From Desulfonema limicola (GTDB lineage: Bacteria > Desulfobacterota > Desulfobacteria > Desulfobacterales > Desulfosalsimonadaceae), in the NCBI GenBank assembly GCA_020722245.1, contig DYLE01000087.1, positions 1 to 9,637 of the forward strand: a DNA stretch of 9,637 nt. The letters are read 5' to 3'. The stretch's first letter is position 1. Each line of letters starts with the position of its first letter. Of the stretch, positions 1 to 6,006 are shown piece by piece. Below the pieces are notes generated by a model. The model was not told the DNA's origin. It made no database searches and saw nothing but the letters and a program-made list of their open reading frames with translations. The position numbers and the translations under genes are program-made.

Positions 1-5
1 CTCGT

Positions 6-740
6 TCAAATTAACACCTTAACCGCTTCCCCTTTTATCAGGGGACGGCCATCCAGGGAGGCCTCAAAAACCTCCGGATCATGGGGAACCACTCCGATGA
101 CCGGAATGTTCTTCTGGTCAAGTTCATTTTTCAATCGAACGGCCAGGGCCTCGGAACCCACCTTATTGAGAACCGCCCAAAGGCGCCTGCCGATGCCTGC
201 GGCAAGCTCTTTGATCTTGCAGGCGATGGCGACCGACTCAAAGGACGGCTCCACGACCAGAAGCACGCCGTCGATGCCGGCGTCGATCCCCCGGCCGAAG
301 TGCTCCACCCCGGCCTCCATGTCGATAAAGGCGATCTCATCCTCGCGAAGCTCAAGTTTTTTTAAAAATTCGCGGCTCAATACCCCCATGGGACAGGCGC
401 ACCCTTCCAGGGCCTGCATGATCTTTCCGATGCTGACCAGCATCAGCCCGTTTTGCCTGAGAACATAATCGGCGGGAATATCTTTGGTCAGGATGCTTCC
501 CTGATGAAACAAATCGGCCTGGCTCATCTTCCGCTTGAGCTCTTTTTTGCCGCCGACAAGCTCCATCAGCGGTGTCGGAGGCCGGGAAAAGCCCAGGGTG
601 CGATAAAGCCCGGAGTTCGATTCATCCGAGTCGACCACCAGGACCTTAAAGCCCTGCGCCCCGGCCTGTGCGGCCAGCAGCGCCACCAATGTGCTTTTTC
701 CGCTGCCTCCCTTGCCGCAAATCGATATCTTCATACCCAT
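6..740 (-). CDS. CooC/AcsF-like nickel-chaperone ATPase (MinD/ParA superfamily P-loop protein)
   Basis: Predicted cytosolic P-loop ATPase of the CooC/AcsF group, which in characterised members uses ATP to help insert nickel into carbon monoxide dehydrogenase or acetyl-CoA synthase. Seen in the 244-residue product: deviant Walker A GKGGSGKST (residues 9-17, with signature Lys10), a DSDES motif at 37-41, the CxC motif EGCACPMG (Cys114, Cys116) that binds metal at the CooC dimer interface, and a Walker B/switch II stretch DMEAGVEHFGRG (140-151) highly typical of CooC. I chose the ATG at 740 because GGTGA lies 8 bases upstream; the ATG at 734 (starting MKISIC) is nearly as good. A longer reading from 785 would begin inside the upstream stem-loop and is unlikely. 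The gene is last of three behind a ferredoxin and a NifX-like gene. No CODH or ACS gene is visible, so the client enzyme is unknown. Ends in TGA at positions 8-6. Confidence 0.85.
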   Translation of the reverse strand: MGMKISICGKGGSGKSTLVALLAAQAGAQGFKVLVVDSDESNSGLYRTLGFSRPPTPLMELVGGKKELKRKMSQADLFHQGSILTKDIPADYVLRQNGLMLVSIGKIMQALEGCACPMGVLSREFLKKLELREDEIAFIDMEAGVEHFGRGIDAGIDGVLLVVEPSFESVAIACKIKELAAGIGRRLWAVLNKVGSEALAVRLKNELDQKNIPVIGVVPHDPEVFEASLDGRPLIKGEAVKVLI

Positions 741-762
741 TTTTGTTTTCACCATTGAGTTT

Positions 763-795
763 GCCCGGCTGAATTCGAAATCCATTCAGCCGGGC
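763..795 (-). other. Perfect 12-bp stem-loop between ferredoxin and CooC-like genes
   Basis: The arms GCCCGGCTGAAT (763-774) and ATTCAGCCGGGC (784-795) are exact reverse complements around a 9-base loop. The element starts 6 bases past the ferredoxin stop and ends 22 bases before the CooC-like start chosen here. On the transcribed (minus) strand no T-run follows the stem, so a classic intrinsic terminator is unlikely. An mRNA-processing or stability element that sets the ratio of ferredoxin to ATPase is a reasonable inference. Confidence 0.75.
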
Positions 796-801
796 GAACC
801 G

Positions 802-987
802 CTATTGCTCCGTCACCGTAATCGCGCCTTGCTCACAGACCTCGACGCAGCTTTCACACCCCACGCACTCCTCGGCGTTGACCGGCACGGATTTTTCGTT
901 CTGAAGTTCATAGACCTGCACCGGGCAGACATCCACGCATTCACCGCAACCCACACACTTCTCCGCATCGACCTCTACATTATACAT
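802..987 (-). CDS. Small 2x[4Fe-4S] ferredoxin
   Basis: A 61-residue bacterial-type dicluster ferredoxin, a soluble low-potential electron carrier. Two cysteine motifs are visible: CVGCGECVDVCP (Cys11, 14, 17, 21) and CVGCESCVEVC (Cys41, 44, 47, 51). Each gives the CxxCxxCxxxC set; the first is followed by the usual Pro, while the second has Glu at that place. The protein is acidic, as expected for a ferredoxin. The start at 987 is set by AAAAGGAG a few bases upstream; in-frame sequence continues further upstream but would place the start inside the intergenic stem-loop region. It sits between the NifX-like and CooC-like genes on the same strand, so it may supply electrons or clusters to a cofactor-assembly process. 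That partnership is an inference from order only. Confidence 0.93.
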   Translation of the reverse strand: MYNVEVDAEKCVGCGECVDVCPVQVYELQNEKSVPVNAEECVGCESCVEVCEQGAITVTEQ

Positions 988-1024
988 CTTCTTTTCTCCT
1001 TTTATTGATTCGAGGTTTTCATCC

Positions 1025-1054
1025 GTTGCCTCCGCCGAAAAGGCGGAAAACAAC
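1025..1054 (-). other. Stem-loop upstream of ferredoxin
   Basis: TCCGCC (1031-1036) pairs with GGCGGA (1042-1047) around a 5-base loop. An outer GTTG/CAAC pairing (1025-1028 with 1051-1054) follows a small internal loop. It lies in the 97-base gap between the NifX-like stop and the ferredoxin start, right after a possible -10 box (1062-1067). No T-run follows on the minus strand, so a 5' mRNA-stabilising or processing hairpin fits better than a terminator. Confidence 0.55.
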
Positions 1055-1061
1055 GCAGCCC

Positions 1062-1067
1062 ATTATA
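1062..1067 (-). promoter_or_regulatory. Possible -10 box upstream of ferredoxin
   Basis: The minus strand reads TATAAT, an exact consensus -10, just downstream of the NifX-like stop codon. I find no convincing -35 at 16-18 bases upstream (the best match is a weak GTCAAT-like hexamer), so it may be chance AT-richness. If real, the transcript would start near 1055, at the base of the adjacent stem-loop. Confidence 0.3.
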
Positions 1068-1084
1068 CTTAAAATCAGAAAAGA

Positions 1085-1546
1085 CTATTGACGACCGCCG
1101 CCCATGCCGCGGCCTCGGCCCATACCCTTACAGCCGCCCATGCCGCCACCACCGCCCATGCCGCGGCCCATGCCGCAACCACCGCCCATGCCAAAGTGGC
1201 TTTGCACGCTGGGCCCGGAAATTCCGGTCAATTGGCCGGCCTTGTACCGCTCCACGGCCTGCCGGACCGGTCCACTGACCCCGGTGATCACCTGAACGCC
1301 GGCCGCCCCAAAGGTTTGAAAGGCGTTCGGACCGCAGTTTCCGGTCAGCACCACAGACACCCCCTTGTTGGCCATGAGCTGGGCGGACTGGATTCCCGCA
1401 CCGCCCCCCTGGTGGATGTTTGGATTGGCGAGCGCCTCAAACGCCATGCTGTCCGGATCAATGATCAAAAAATAGGGGCATCGCCCGAATCGGCTTTCCA
1501 CCGCGTCATCTAAGCCTGTCCCCGTCGAGGTTACCGCAATTTTCAT
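1085..1546 (-). CDS. NifX/NifB-C-terminal-like (dinitrogenase Fe-Mo cofactor biosynthesis domain) protein with Gly/Met/Cys-rich tail
   Basis: A 153-residue protein. Residues 1-115 form a dinitrogenase iron-molybdenum cofactor biosynthesis domain, the fold shared by NifX, NifY, the NifB C-terminus and the Orange Protein: it opens MKIAVTSTG, has FGRCPYF (20-26), then NPNIHQGGGAGIQSA (41-55) and VLTGNCGPNAF (66-76). Such domains bind iron-sulfur or molybdenum-containing clusters as carriers. Cys23 and Cys71 sit in the domain. Residues 118-153 are a low-complexity tail of Gly-Met-Gly units with Arg and two more cysteines (124, 139), which looks able to bind metal. The start at 1546 is set by AAAGGAAG upstream; further in-frame sequence upstream is low-complexity promoter region. 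It is the first gene of the group with ferredoxin and the CooC-like ATPase. Without nif genes in view I do not assign it to nitrogen fixation. Confidence 0.88.
   Translation of the reverse strand: MKIAVTSTGTGLDDAVESRFGRCPYFLIIDPDSMAFEALANPNIHQGGGAGIQSAQLMANKGVSVVLTGNCGPNAFQTFGAAGVQVITGVSGPVRQAVERYKAGQLTGISGPSVQSHFGMGGGCGMGRGMGGGGGMGGCKGMGRGRGMGGGRQ
1088..1195 (-). repeat. Imperfect GGCATGGGC-type tandem repeat coding the Gly/Met tail
   Basis: Degenerate short units (plus-strand form CGCCCATGCCG and variants) encode the C-terminal 36 residues of the NifX-like protein. The unit length varies with added GGC and CGC codons, so it is a low-complexity coding repeat rather than an exact tandem array. 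Slippage could change tail length between strains. Confidence 0.7.
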
Positions 1547-1600
1547 CTTTCTTCCTTTCTTTATTCCTTGTTTACCGCATGACAAACCGCGTAAGGAGTA

Positions 1601-1628
1601 AACATAATCCAAAAAAATCAAAAATCAA
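1601..1628 (-). promoter_or_regulatory. Candidate promoter for the NifX-like/ferredoxin/CooC-like group
   Basis: On the minus strand TTGATT (1628-1623) is followed after 16 bases by TATGTT (1606-1601), each matching 4 of 6 consensus bases. Transcription would begin near 1594, about 48 bases ahead of the start codon at 1546. The surrounding 1547-1669 gap is AT-rich, as expected for a promoter region, and also holds a spaced GTTTAC...GTAAAC inverted repeat (1570-1575 and 1598-1603) just downstream of the -10 that could be an operator. Confidence 0.35.
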
Positions 1629-1669
1629 CGCCTAATTGCACATATATCGAAAAAATATTGTTCATTCCG

Positions 1670-2602
1670 TTACGCGGCAAAATAATAAACATCCTCGTCC
1701 CTTCGAGTGGATTGAACCTTCCCGTTACGGATCAGCTTGCCCAGGTATTTTGAAACCTCATTTAAATGCATGCCGAACACCTCGCCGATCTGACTCGCGG
1801 TGCATGGACGGCGTTGCAGCATGGAAAAAATCGTGTCTTCATTGGCCGCAATGTCTTTTAATTTAGCCGCGTTAAACTCGGCAATCACCTCGGCGGCCGG
1901 CTCAAACAGACAGGCCAGCTTGTCCATCTCGGTTCTGGAAAGCGGGGCTGCAAAAGCCTCGGCCGGCGGCCGAATTGCGGTGTTGAGCTGAATCCGATCC
2001 GGAGCGATTTCCCTTGCAAAACCGGCGATTTTTTGAACATCGCCGGGAAAGGCGTTCAACCCTTTTATAAGGAAAATCTCCATGTGCAGCCGCCCCTTGA
2101 ACCGGGCGCGAAAATCCTTCTGCCCCTGGATCAGCTGATCAAACCTCAAATCCGCATGGGGACGGTTCACCCACTCATAGGAGGCCTGGTCCCAGGCACT
2201 CAAGGAGACCTTCACCACATCCGCCAGGGCCGCCGCCTCCCGGACCTCCGGATGGCAGAGCATACTTCCGTTGGTCAGCAACACCGATGGAATTTTGCTG
2301 TTTTTATGAACAAATTCAAAAATTTGACCGAATCCGGAATGAAGCGTCGGCTCACCGGAGCCGGAGAGGGTGATGTAATCGGCTTTTCCATCCGTTTTTA
2401 GCCATTCCTCAAGCTCGGAAAGCACCTCGACCGTGGGCGCATATTCCTTGCGGGCTATGGTTTTTTCCGGGGTTTTCCCCAGCTGGCAGAAAATGCAATC
2501 AAAACTGCAGGTTTTATAGGGGGTCAGGTCCACCCCGAGGCTGCGTCCAAACCGGCGGGAAGGCACCGGACCGAAAAGATAGCGAAACCTTTTTTTACTC
2601 AT
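1670..2602 (-). CDS. Radical SAM protein (COG0731-like) with C-terminal winged-helix domain
   Basis: A 310-residue cytosolic radical SAM enzyme. The N-terminal signature FGPVPSRRFGRSLGVDLTP (residues 10-28) leads into the cluster-binding CSFDCIFC (Cys32, 36, 39, CxxxCxxC), which holds the [4Fe-4S] cluster that cleaves S-adenosylmethionine. GSGEPTLH (81-88) is the SAM-contacting GGEP-like motif. This signature is typical of a bacterial/archaeal family distantly related to wyosine tRNA-modification enzymes (TYW1-like); its bacterial members lack an assigned substrate as far as I know. Residues about 256-310 resemble a winged helix-turn-helix (CTASQIGEVFGMHLNEVSKYLGKL). I chose the ATG at 2602, with GGA 6 bases upstream; a GTG at 2617 (five residues longer) is possible because a G-rich stretch lies ahead of it. 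Only 22 bases separate it from the upstream cyclase-like gene, so co-transcription is likely. Confidence 0.85.
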   Translation of the reverse strand: MSKKRFRYLFGPVPSRRFGRSLGVDLTPYKTCSFDCIFCQLGKTPEKTIARKEYAPTVEVLSELEEWLKTDGKADYITLSGSGEPTLHSGFGQIFEFVHKNSKIPSVLLTNGSMLCHPEVREAAALADVVKVSLSAWDQASYEWVNRPHADLRFDQLIQGQKDFRARFKGRLHMEIFLIKGLNAFPGDVQKIAGFAREIAPDRIQLNTAIRPPAEAFAAPLSRTEMDKLACLFEPAAEVIAEFNAAKLKDIAANEDTIFSMLQRRPCTASQIGEVFGMHLNEVSKYLGKLIRNGKVQSTRRDEDVYYFAA

Positions 2603-2624
2603 GCCCATTCCATCCACAAGGCCT

Positions 2625-4967
2625 TTATTCCCCCCTGCTTGCTTGGGTGCCCGCTGATGCGTCGGGAGAAGCCGTCAGCATCCGCTTCACCTGTTCATAC
2701 ACCCTGGGGTTGGTGCAGACCTCATAGTATTTCTGGTCGGTTCTGGCGACGGCGATCAGGTCGCTCAAGGAAACCTGCGGGATGTTGGCCTCCCGAATGA
2801 TCAGGCGCTGGAAATTCCCATCCAGGGTCGGAAACGTTCCTGTATATAAGGTTAATGCCTCTTTGTCAATCTCCGGGATCTGGCATTCCAGCCTTTTTAA
2901 GTGAATCTCCTTTTCAAGCTTTTTAAACCCTTCCGGGGCAAGCTCAATGCCCTGCACGTTATACCGTAAAAGCGCATCGTCGAACAAAACGGAAGCGCCG
3001 GCATCCAAAACAGGTTCCATCACATAGACGTTAAACGGAAGGCCCTGCCTGGACAGCCGCTCCCGAAGCACCTTGTTGCATCCTGACAATTTATCCGCGA
3101 CGTTGATCGCCGGGGAAATCATGATCTCTTTTTCATCGTCAAAAAAAAAGGTGGGCGGGGCATCGCAAAACCCGATGCCGATGCCCGGTTCCAGTCGGGG
3201 AAGGTTGTTTTCCCGGTTTTTCCGGTTGTATTTTTTGATAATCAGAAGAATATTAATGGCCAGGCCGCAGGCCCTCGCCACGCCGTACCATCTTCCGGGC
3301 GCCCCCTCGTGTTCAAATATCGAAAGGATGATGGCGTCCCCCTCGATGAATACCTTGACGGCGCCGTAGCGGGACAGGATCTTCGTGATGGGATCAAAAA
3401 AATTCAGGCTGAAGCTGGAGGCCGGGTTCAACCCCTTGGCCTTCATCTGGTCGATAATCGCAGAGGAACCCCGGATGTCGGCTTTGAGCACCACATGGTT
3501 GATGATCGGCCTGTTCTCGGGGAGCTCTTCCTGGGACAGGACAAACTCATAGAGGGTGTTGTTCTCCCTGGAAAGCTTGATGATCCGCTCATCGGTGGCC
3601 AGGTTGATGCTGTCCGATGCATCCCGGATCAGGTGGAAATTCCTCAAATCCCGATGATACCTTGCAAAATCCTTCAAAAAACGGATCAGCAGCATTTTTT
3701 TGGCCCGCCGGGGGGTGTTTTTTACGTCCCTGGTGATTCTCCTTAACGGCCCAAGGGGAAAGGACCTCCCGTAGTATTTGGTAAACCTTTTCAGCTTTCT
3801 TATGGTGTTTTTCCTGGCCTTCGGCACAACCATATACTGAAGACACTCCTGGGGGGAAAGCGGCGGGCAATACCGATCAAACACCGGTTTCATCTTATAG
3901 GCGGCGACAATCCCGTCGATCATGTTCTCCTTTGTGATTTTTTTATAGATCCCTTCCAGCAACCTTTTCTGCAAGGCCGCCTGCTTTCTGGCAGCGGAAA
4001 TCTCCTTTCCGTCATGGTTCTGCTCTTTTAATTTTTTGAAGGTCTGCTCGGAGGCAAAAAAATCAAACAGCTGATCGATGTTGTCGATATTTTTAATCCA
4101 TTCATCGGTCTTCCTGTCATAGGAGACGATGAAACCCTTGGCGGGCATGGGGGACCTGCTCTGGGCGAAATCAATCTGGGCCGGCGGCATCACCGCTTTG
4201 TCTTCAGGGCTTCTGGCCATCCCCCTTAAAAACAGGGTCAGCAGGTTATAAAGGGTGTTGTAGTTGACCGGGTCCTCCACCCGGTGGCCCAGCAGGACAT
4301 AGTTTTCTATCATGAAAAACCCGTCCGGCTGCAGGGTGGTCTGAAGGATCGGGTTGGAGAAAAGCTCCTCCGGAAGCCTGGCATCCTGGCCGAAGTTTGA
4401 GGCCCGAAGGGCATTGACCTCATGCTGAACATCAATGAAATACTCAAAAAGTTCGGCCCCCACCGCTTGAAGGATTTGATTTTTCCGGTAGATGATGCCG
4501 GAAACCTCTTCCCGCAGCTTGAGGGTGGCGCCCACCCGCTGGGAGAGCTCCTGCTCCCGAATGACGGTCTTAAAATGCCCGATGGCTGCATCGTATTGTT
4601 TCTGGATCTCCTCGGACAGCATCTTGACCAGGGCGGTCTGGGCCAAAAAATCGATCTGAATCTCATGATGGGTTTTCGCCCGGTTCACCCCGTCGATCAG
4701 GATCTCCGTGCAAAGCCGCTTAAACCCGAAGATCCCCTTGTTCCAGTCAAACCCCGGGTTGCGCATCAGATCGGAGGACACCTCGGCATGCTTGAGGATC
4801 AGCTCAAAAATAATCTCACCGGCGACCCTGTAAAACTCCGGACTGATGTAAACGTCATAACGCAGGTTGTCAACGCCCAGCCTCAGCCGGTCAAACGGAA
4901 GTTCAACAGCGTAGCCCTTGAGCGCAAGGGTGTTGATATCCGGATATCTGCTTAAAAACGTGGACAT
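2625..4967 (-). CDS. Large protein with divergent class III adenylate/guanylate cyclase-like domain
   Basis: A 780-residue, apparently soluble protein with no signal peptide or membrane segment. Residues 1-480 are charged and mostly helical in character; I recognise no domain there. Residues about 488-650 resemble a class III nucleotidyl cyclase. VVLKADIRGSS holds Asp497 and VKVFIEGDAIIL holds Asp544, matching the two metal-binding aspartates. GIGIGF (595-600) and SPAINVADKL (618-627) follow in the right order, with Asn622 at the transition-state Asn position. The usual Arg four residues later is Lys626, and the usual adenine-specifying Lys four residues before the second metal Asp is Phe540. 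The domain may therefore use another substrate or only bind nucleotide. No strong Shine-Dalgarno sits at the usual distance before the ATG (AAGGA lies about 14 bases away); the next in-frame Met is residue 68. It lies 27 bases after panB and 22 bases before the radical SAM gene. Cyclase-type fold assignment is by motif only. Confidence 0.7.
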   Translation of the reverse strand: MSTFLSRYPDINTLALKGYAVELPFDRLRLGVDNLRYDVYISPEFYRVAGEIIFELILKHAEVSSDLMRNPGFDWNKGIFGFKRLCTEILIDGVNRAKTHHEIQIDFLAQTALVKMLSEEIQKQYDAAIGHFKTVIREQELSQRVGATLKLREEVSGIIYRKNQILQAVGAELFEYFIDVQHEVNALRASNFGQDARLPEELFSNPILQTTLQPDGFFMIENYVLLGHRVEDPVNYNTLYNLLTLFLRGMARSPEDKAVMPPAQIDFAQSRSPMPAKGFIVSYDRKTDEWIKNIDNIDQLFDFFASEQTFKKLKEQNHDGKEISAARKQAALQKRLLEGIYKKITKENMIDGIVAAYKMKPVFDRYCPPLSPQECLQYMVVPKARKNTIRKLKRFTKYYGRSFPLGPLRRITRDVKNTPRRAKKMLLIRFLKDFARYHRDLRNFHLIRDASDSINLATDERIIKLSRENNTLYEFVLSQEELPENRPIINHVVLKADIRGSSAIIDQMKAKGLNPASSFSLNFFDPITKILSRYGAVKVFIEGDAIILSIFEHEGAPGRWYGVARACGLAINILLIIKKYNRKNRENNLPRLEPGIGIGFCDAPPTFFFDDEKEIMISPAINVADKLSGCNKVLRERLSRQGLPFNVYVMEPVLDAGASVLFDDALLRYNVQGIELAPEGFKKLEKEIHLKRLECQIPEIDKEALTLYTGTFPTLDGNFQRLIIREANIPQVSLSDLIAVARTDQKYYEVCTNPRVYEQVKRMLTASPDASAGTQASRGE

Positions 4968-4994
4968 GAAAAAAAGGTCGTCCTTGCGCCTTCA

Positions 4995-5789
4995 TCAATA
5001 GGAATGCTCGGATGACGGGAATTTCCCCTCCTGGACCTCCCGAATATACGCCTTGATCCCCCGGGTCGCCTGTTTTCGCAGTGCCGCATACTGCTTGACG
5101 AACCTGGGCACATGCCTGGCGTTCAACCCCAGAAGGTCATGGAGCACCAGGATCTGGCCGTCGCAGTCCGGCCCGGCGCCGATGCCGATGGTGGGGATGG
5201 AAAGCGCCCGGGTGATCTTCGCCGATATGCCTGCCGGTATCCCTTCCAGCACCACCGAAAACGCGCCGGCGGCCTCCACCTCTTTGGCATCCGCCATCAG
5301 CCGGTCCTCGTCCCGCTGCACCCGGTATCCGCCCATCTGATGCACCGACTGGGGCAGAAGCCCGATATGCGCCTGCACCGGAATCCCGATTCCGGTCATC
5401 GCGCGGATAATGTGGCTGACGGCTGCGCCGCCTTCCAGCTTGACGGCGGCTGCCCCTGATTCCTTGAGAAACCGGCCGGCATTGGCCAGGGCCTCGGGGA
5501 TCGATGTCTGATAGGACAAAAACGGCATGTCCCCGACGACCATGGCGTGTTCCACGGCCGCGGCCACGATCCGGGTGTGGTACACCATCTCATCCATGGT
5601 CACGCCCAGGGTGTTGGCCCTCCCCTGAACCACCATACCCACGGAATCCCCCACCAAAATCATATGAATCCCCGCCTCGTCCGCTATCCTTGCAAAGGGG
5701 TAATCATAGGCGGTAAGGGACGCGATTTTTTCCCCTTTTTGTTTCATCTCATGGAGCGATTTTACGGTAATTCGAGGCCCTACGGACAT
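4995..5789 (-). CDS. panB: 3-methyl-2-oxobutanoate hydroxymethyltransferase (ketopantoate hydroxymethyltransferase)
   Basis: First committed enzyme of pantothenate (vitamin B5, coenzyme A) synthesis: it transfers a hydroxymethyl group from 5,10-methylene-tetrahydrofolate to 2-oxoisovalerate to give ketopantoate, in the cytosol. The 264-residue product has the normal family length. Family landmarks are LTAYDYPFARIADEAG (25-40), ILVGDSVGMV (44-53) with Asp48, VVGDMPF (84-90) with Asp87, and VKLEGG (116-121) with Glu119, equivalent to the Mg ligands known in E. coli PanB. AHIGLLPQSVHQMGGY (140-155) and VLEGIP (180-185) with Glu182 as the likely catalytic base follow, then IGIGAGPDCDGQILVLHDLLGL (201-222). 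The ATG at 5789 is set by AGGGAGGAG just upstream, a near-perfect ribosome site; an in-frame ATG at 5840 would put this site inside the coding region. panC and panD are not here; instead the cyclase-like gene follows. Confidence 0.97.
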   Translation of the reverse strand: MSVGPRITVKSLHEMKQKGEKIASLTAYDYPFARIADEAGIHMILVGDSVGMVVQGRANTLGVTMDEMVYHTRIVAAAVEHAMVVGDMPFLSYQTSIPEALANAGRFLKESGAAAVKLEGGAAVSHIIRAMTGIGIPVQAHIGLLPQSVHQMGGYRVQRDEDRLMADAKEVEAAGAFSVVLEGIPAGISAKITRALSIPTIGIGAGPDCDGQILVLHDLLGLNARHVPRFVKQYAALRKQATRGIKAYIREVQEGKFPSSEHSY

Positions 5790-5845
5790 AGCTCCTCCCT
5801 TTTTCTTTTTTTCCAGCGGTCGGCCTGCACCGCCCAACATAAATA

Positions 5846-5874
5846 TTGACTTGCCAGACGGCTTTCCCTATAGA
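5846..5874 (+). promoter_or_regulatory. Sigma-70-type promoter toward hisS-aspS
   Basis: TTGACT (5846-5851), a 17-base spacer and TATAGA (5869-5874) match consensus at 5 of 6 and 4 of 6 bases with ideal spacing. Transcription would start near 5881, giving a leader of about 125 bases before the hisS ATG at 6007. The leader holds a modest GC hairpin (TCGG/CCGG around 5895-5908) and an A10 run, but no recognisable riboswitch or T-box. I see no clear promoter for the divergent panB on the other strand in the 5790-6006 gap. Confidence 0.6.
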
Positions 5875-6006
5875 AGTTAGGTTATGCTGAAGGGTCGGCC
5901 TTACCGGCTGTCCCTGCTGTCAATGCTAAAAAAAAAATCCAAAGATTGCAAACAGTAAAATAACCGCGTCGCGTTTTCCGAAAACAGCGCAGACTGGAAA
6001 TTATAC

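Noticed and set aside
1088..1295. Pro/Met-rich and Ala/His-rich plus-strand reading frames opposite the NifX-like tail
   Set aside because: They are antisense shadows of the GGC/ATG-rich coding repeat, with no ribosome site and no family resemblance.
1085..1546. Evidence for a nitrogen-fixation (nif) locus
   Set aside because: A NifX-like domain alone is not enough; no nifH, nifD, nifK, nifE, nifN or nifB is visible.
1570..1603. GTTTAC...GTAAAC inverted repeat as a defined operator
   Set aside because: Six-base arms 22 bases apart in AT-rich sequence can easily occur by chance; mentioned only within the promoter entry.
5881..6006. Possible T-box or riboswitch in the hisS leader
   Set aside because: Only one weak hairpin and an A-run are seen; there is no T-box consensus and no antiterminator/terminator pair.
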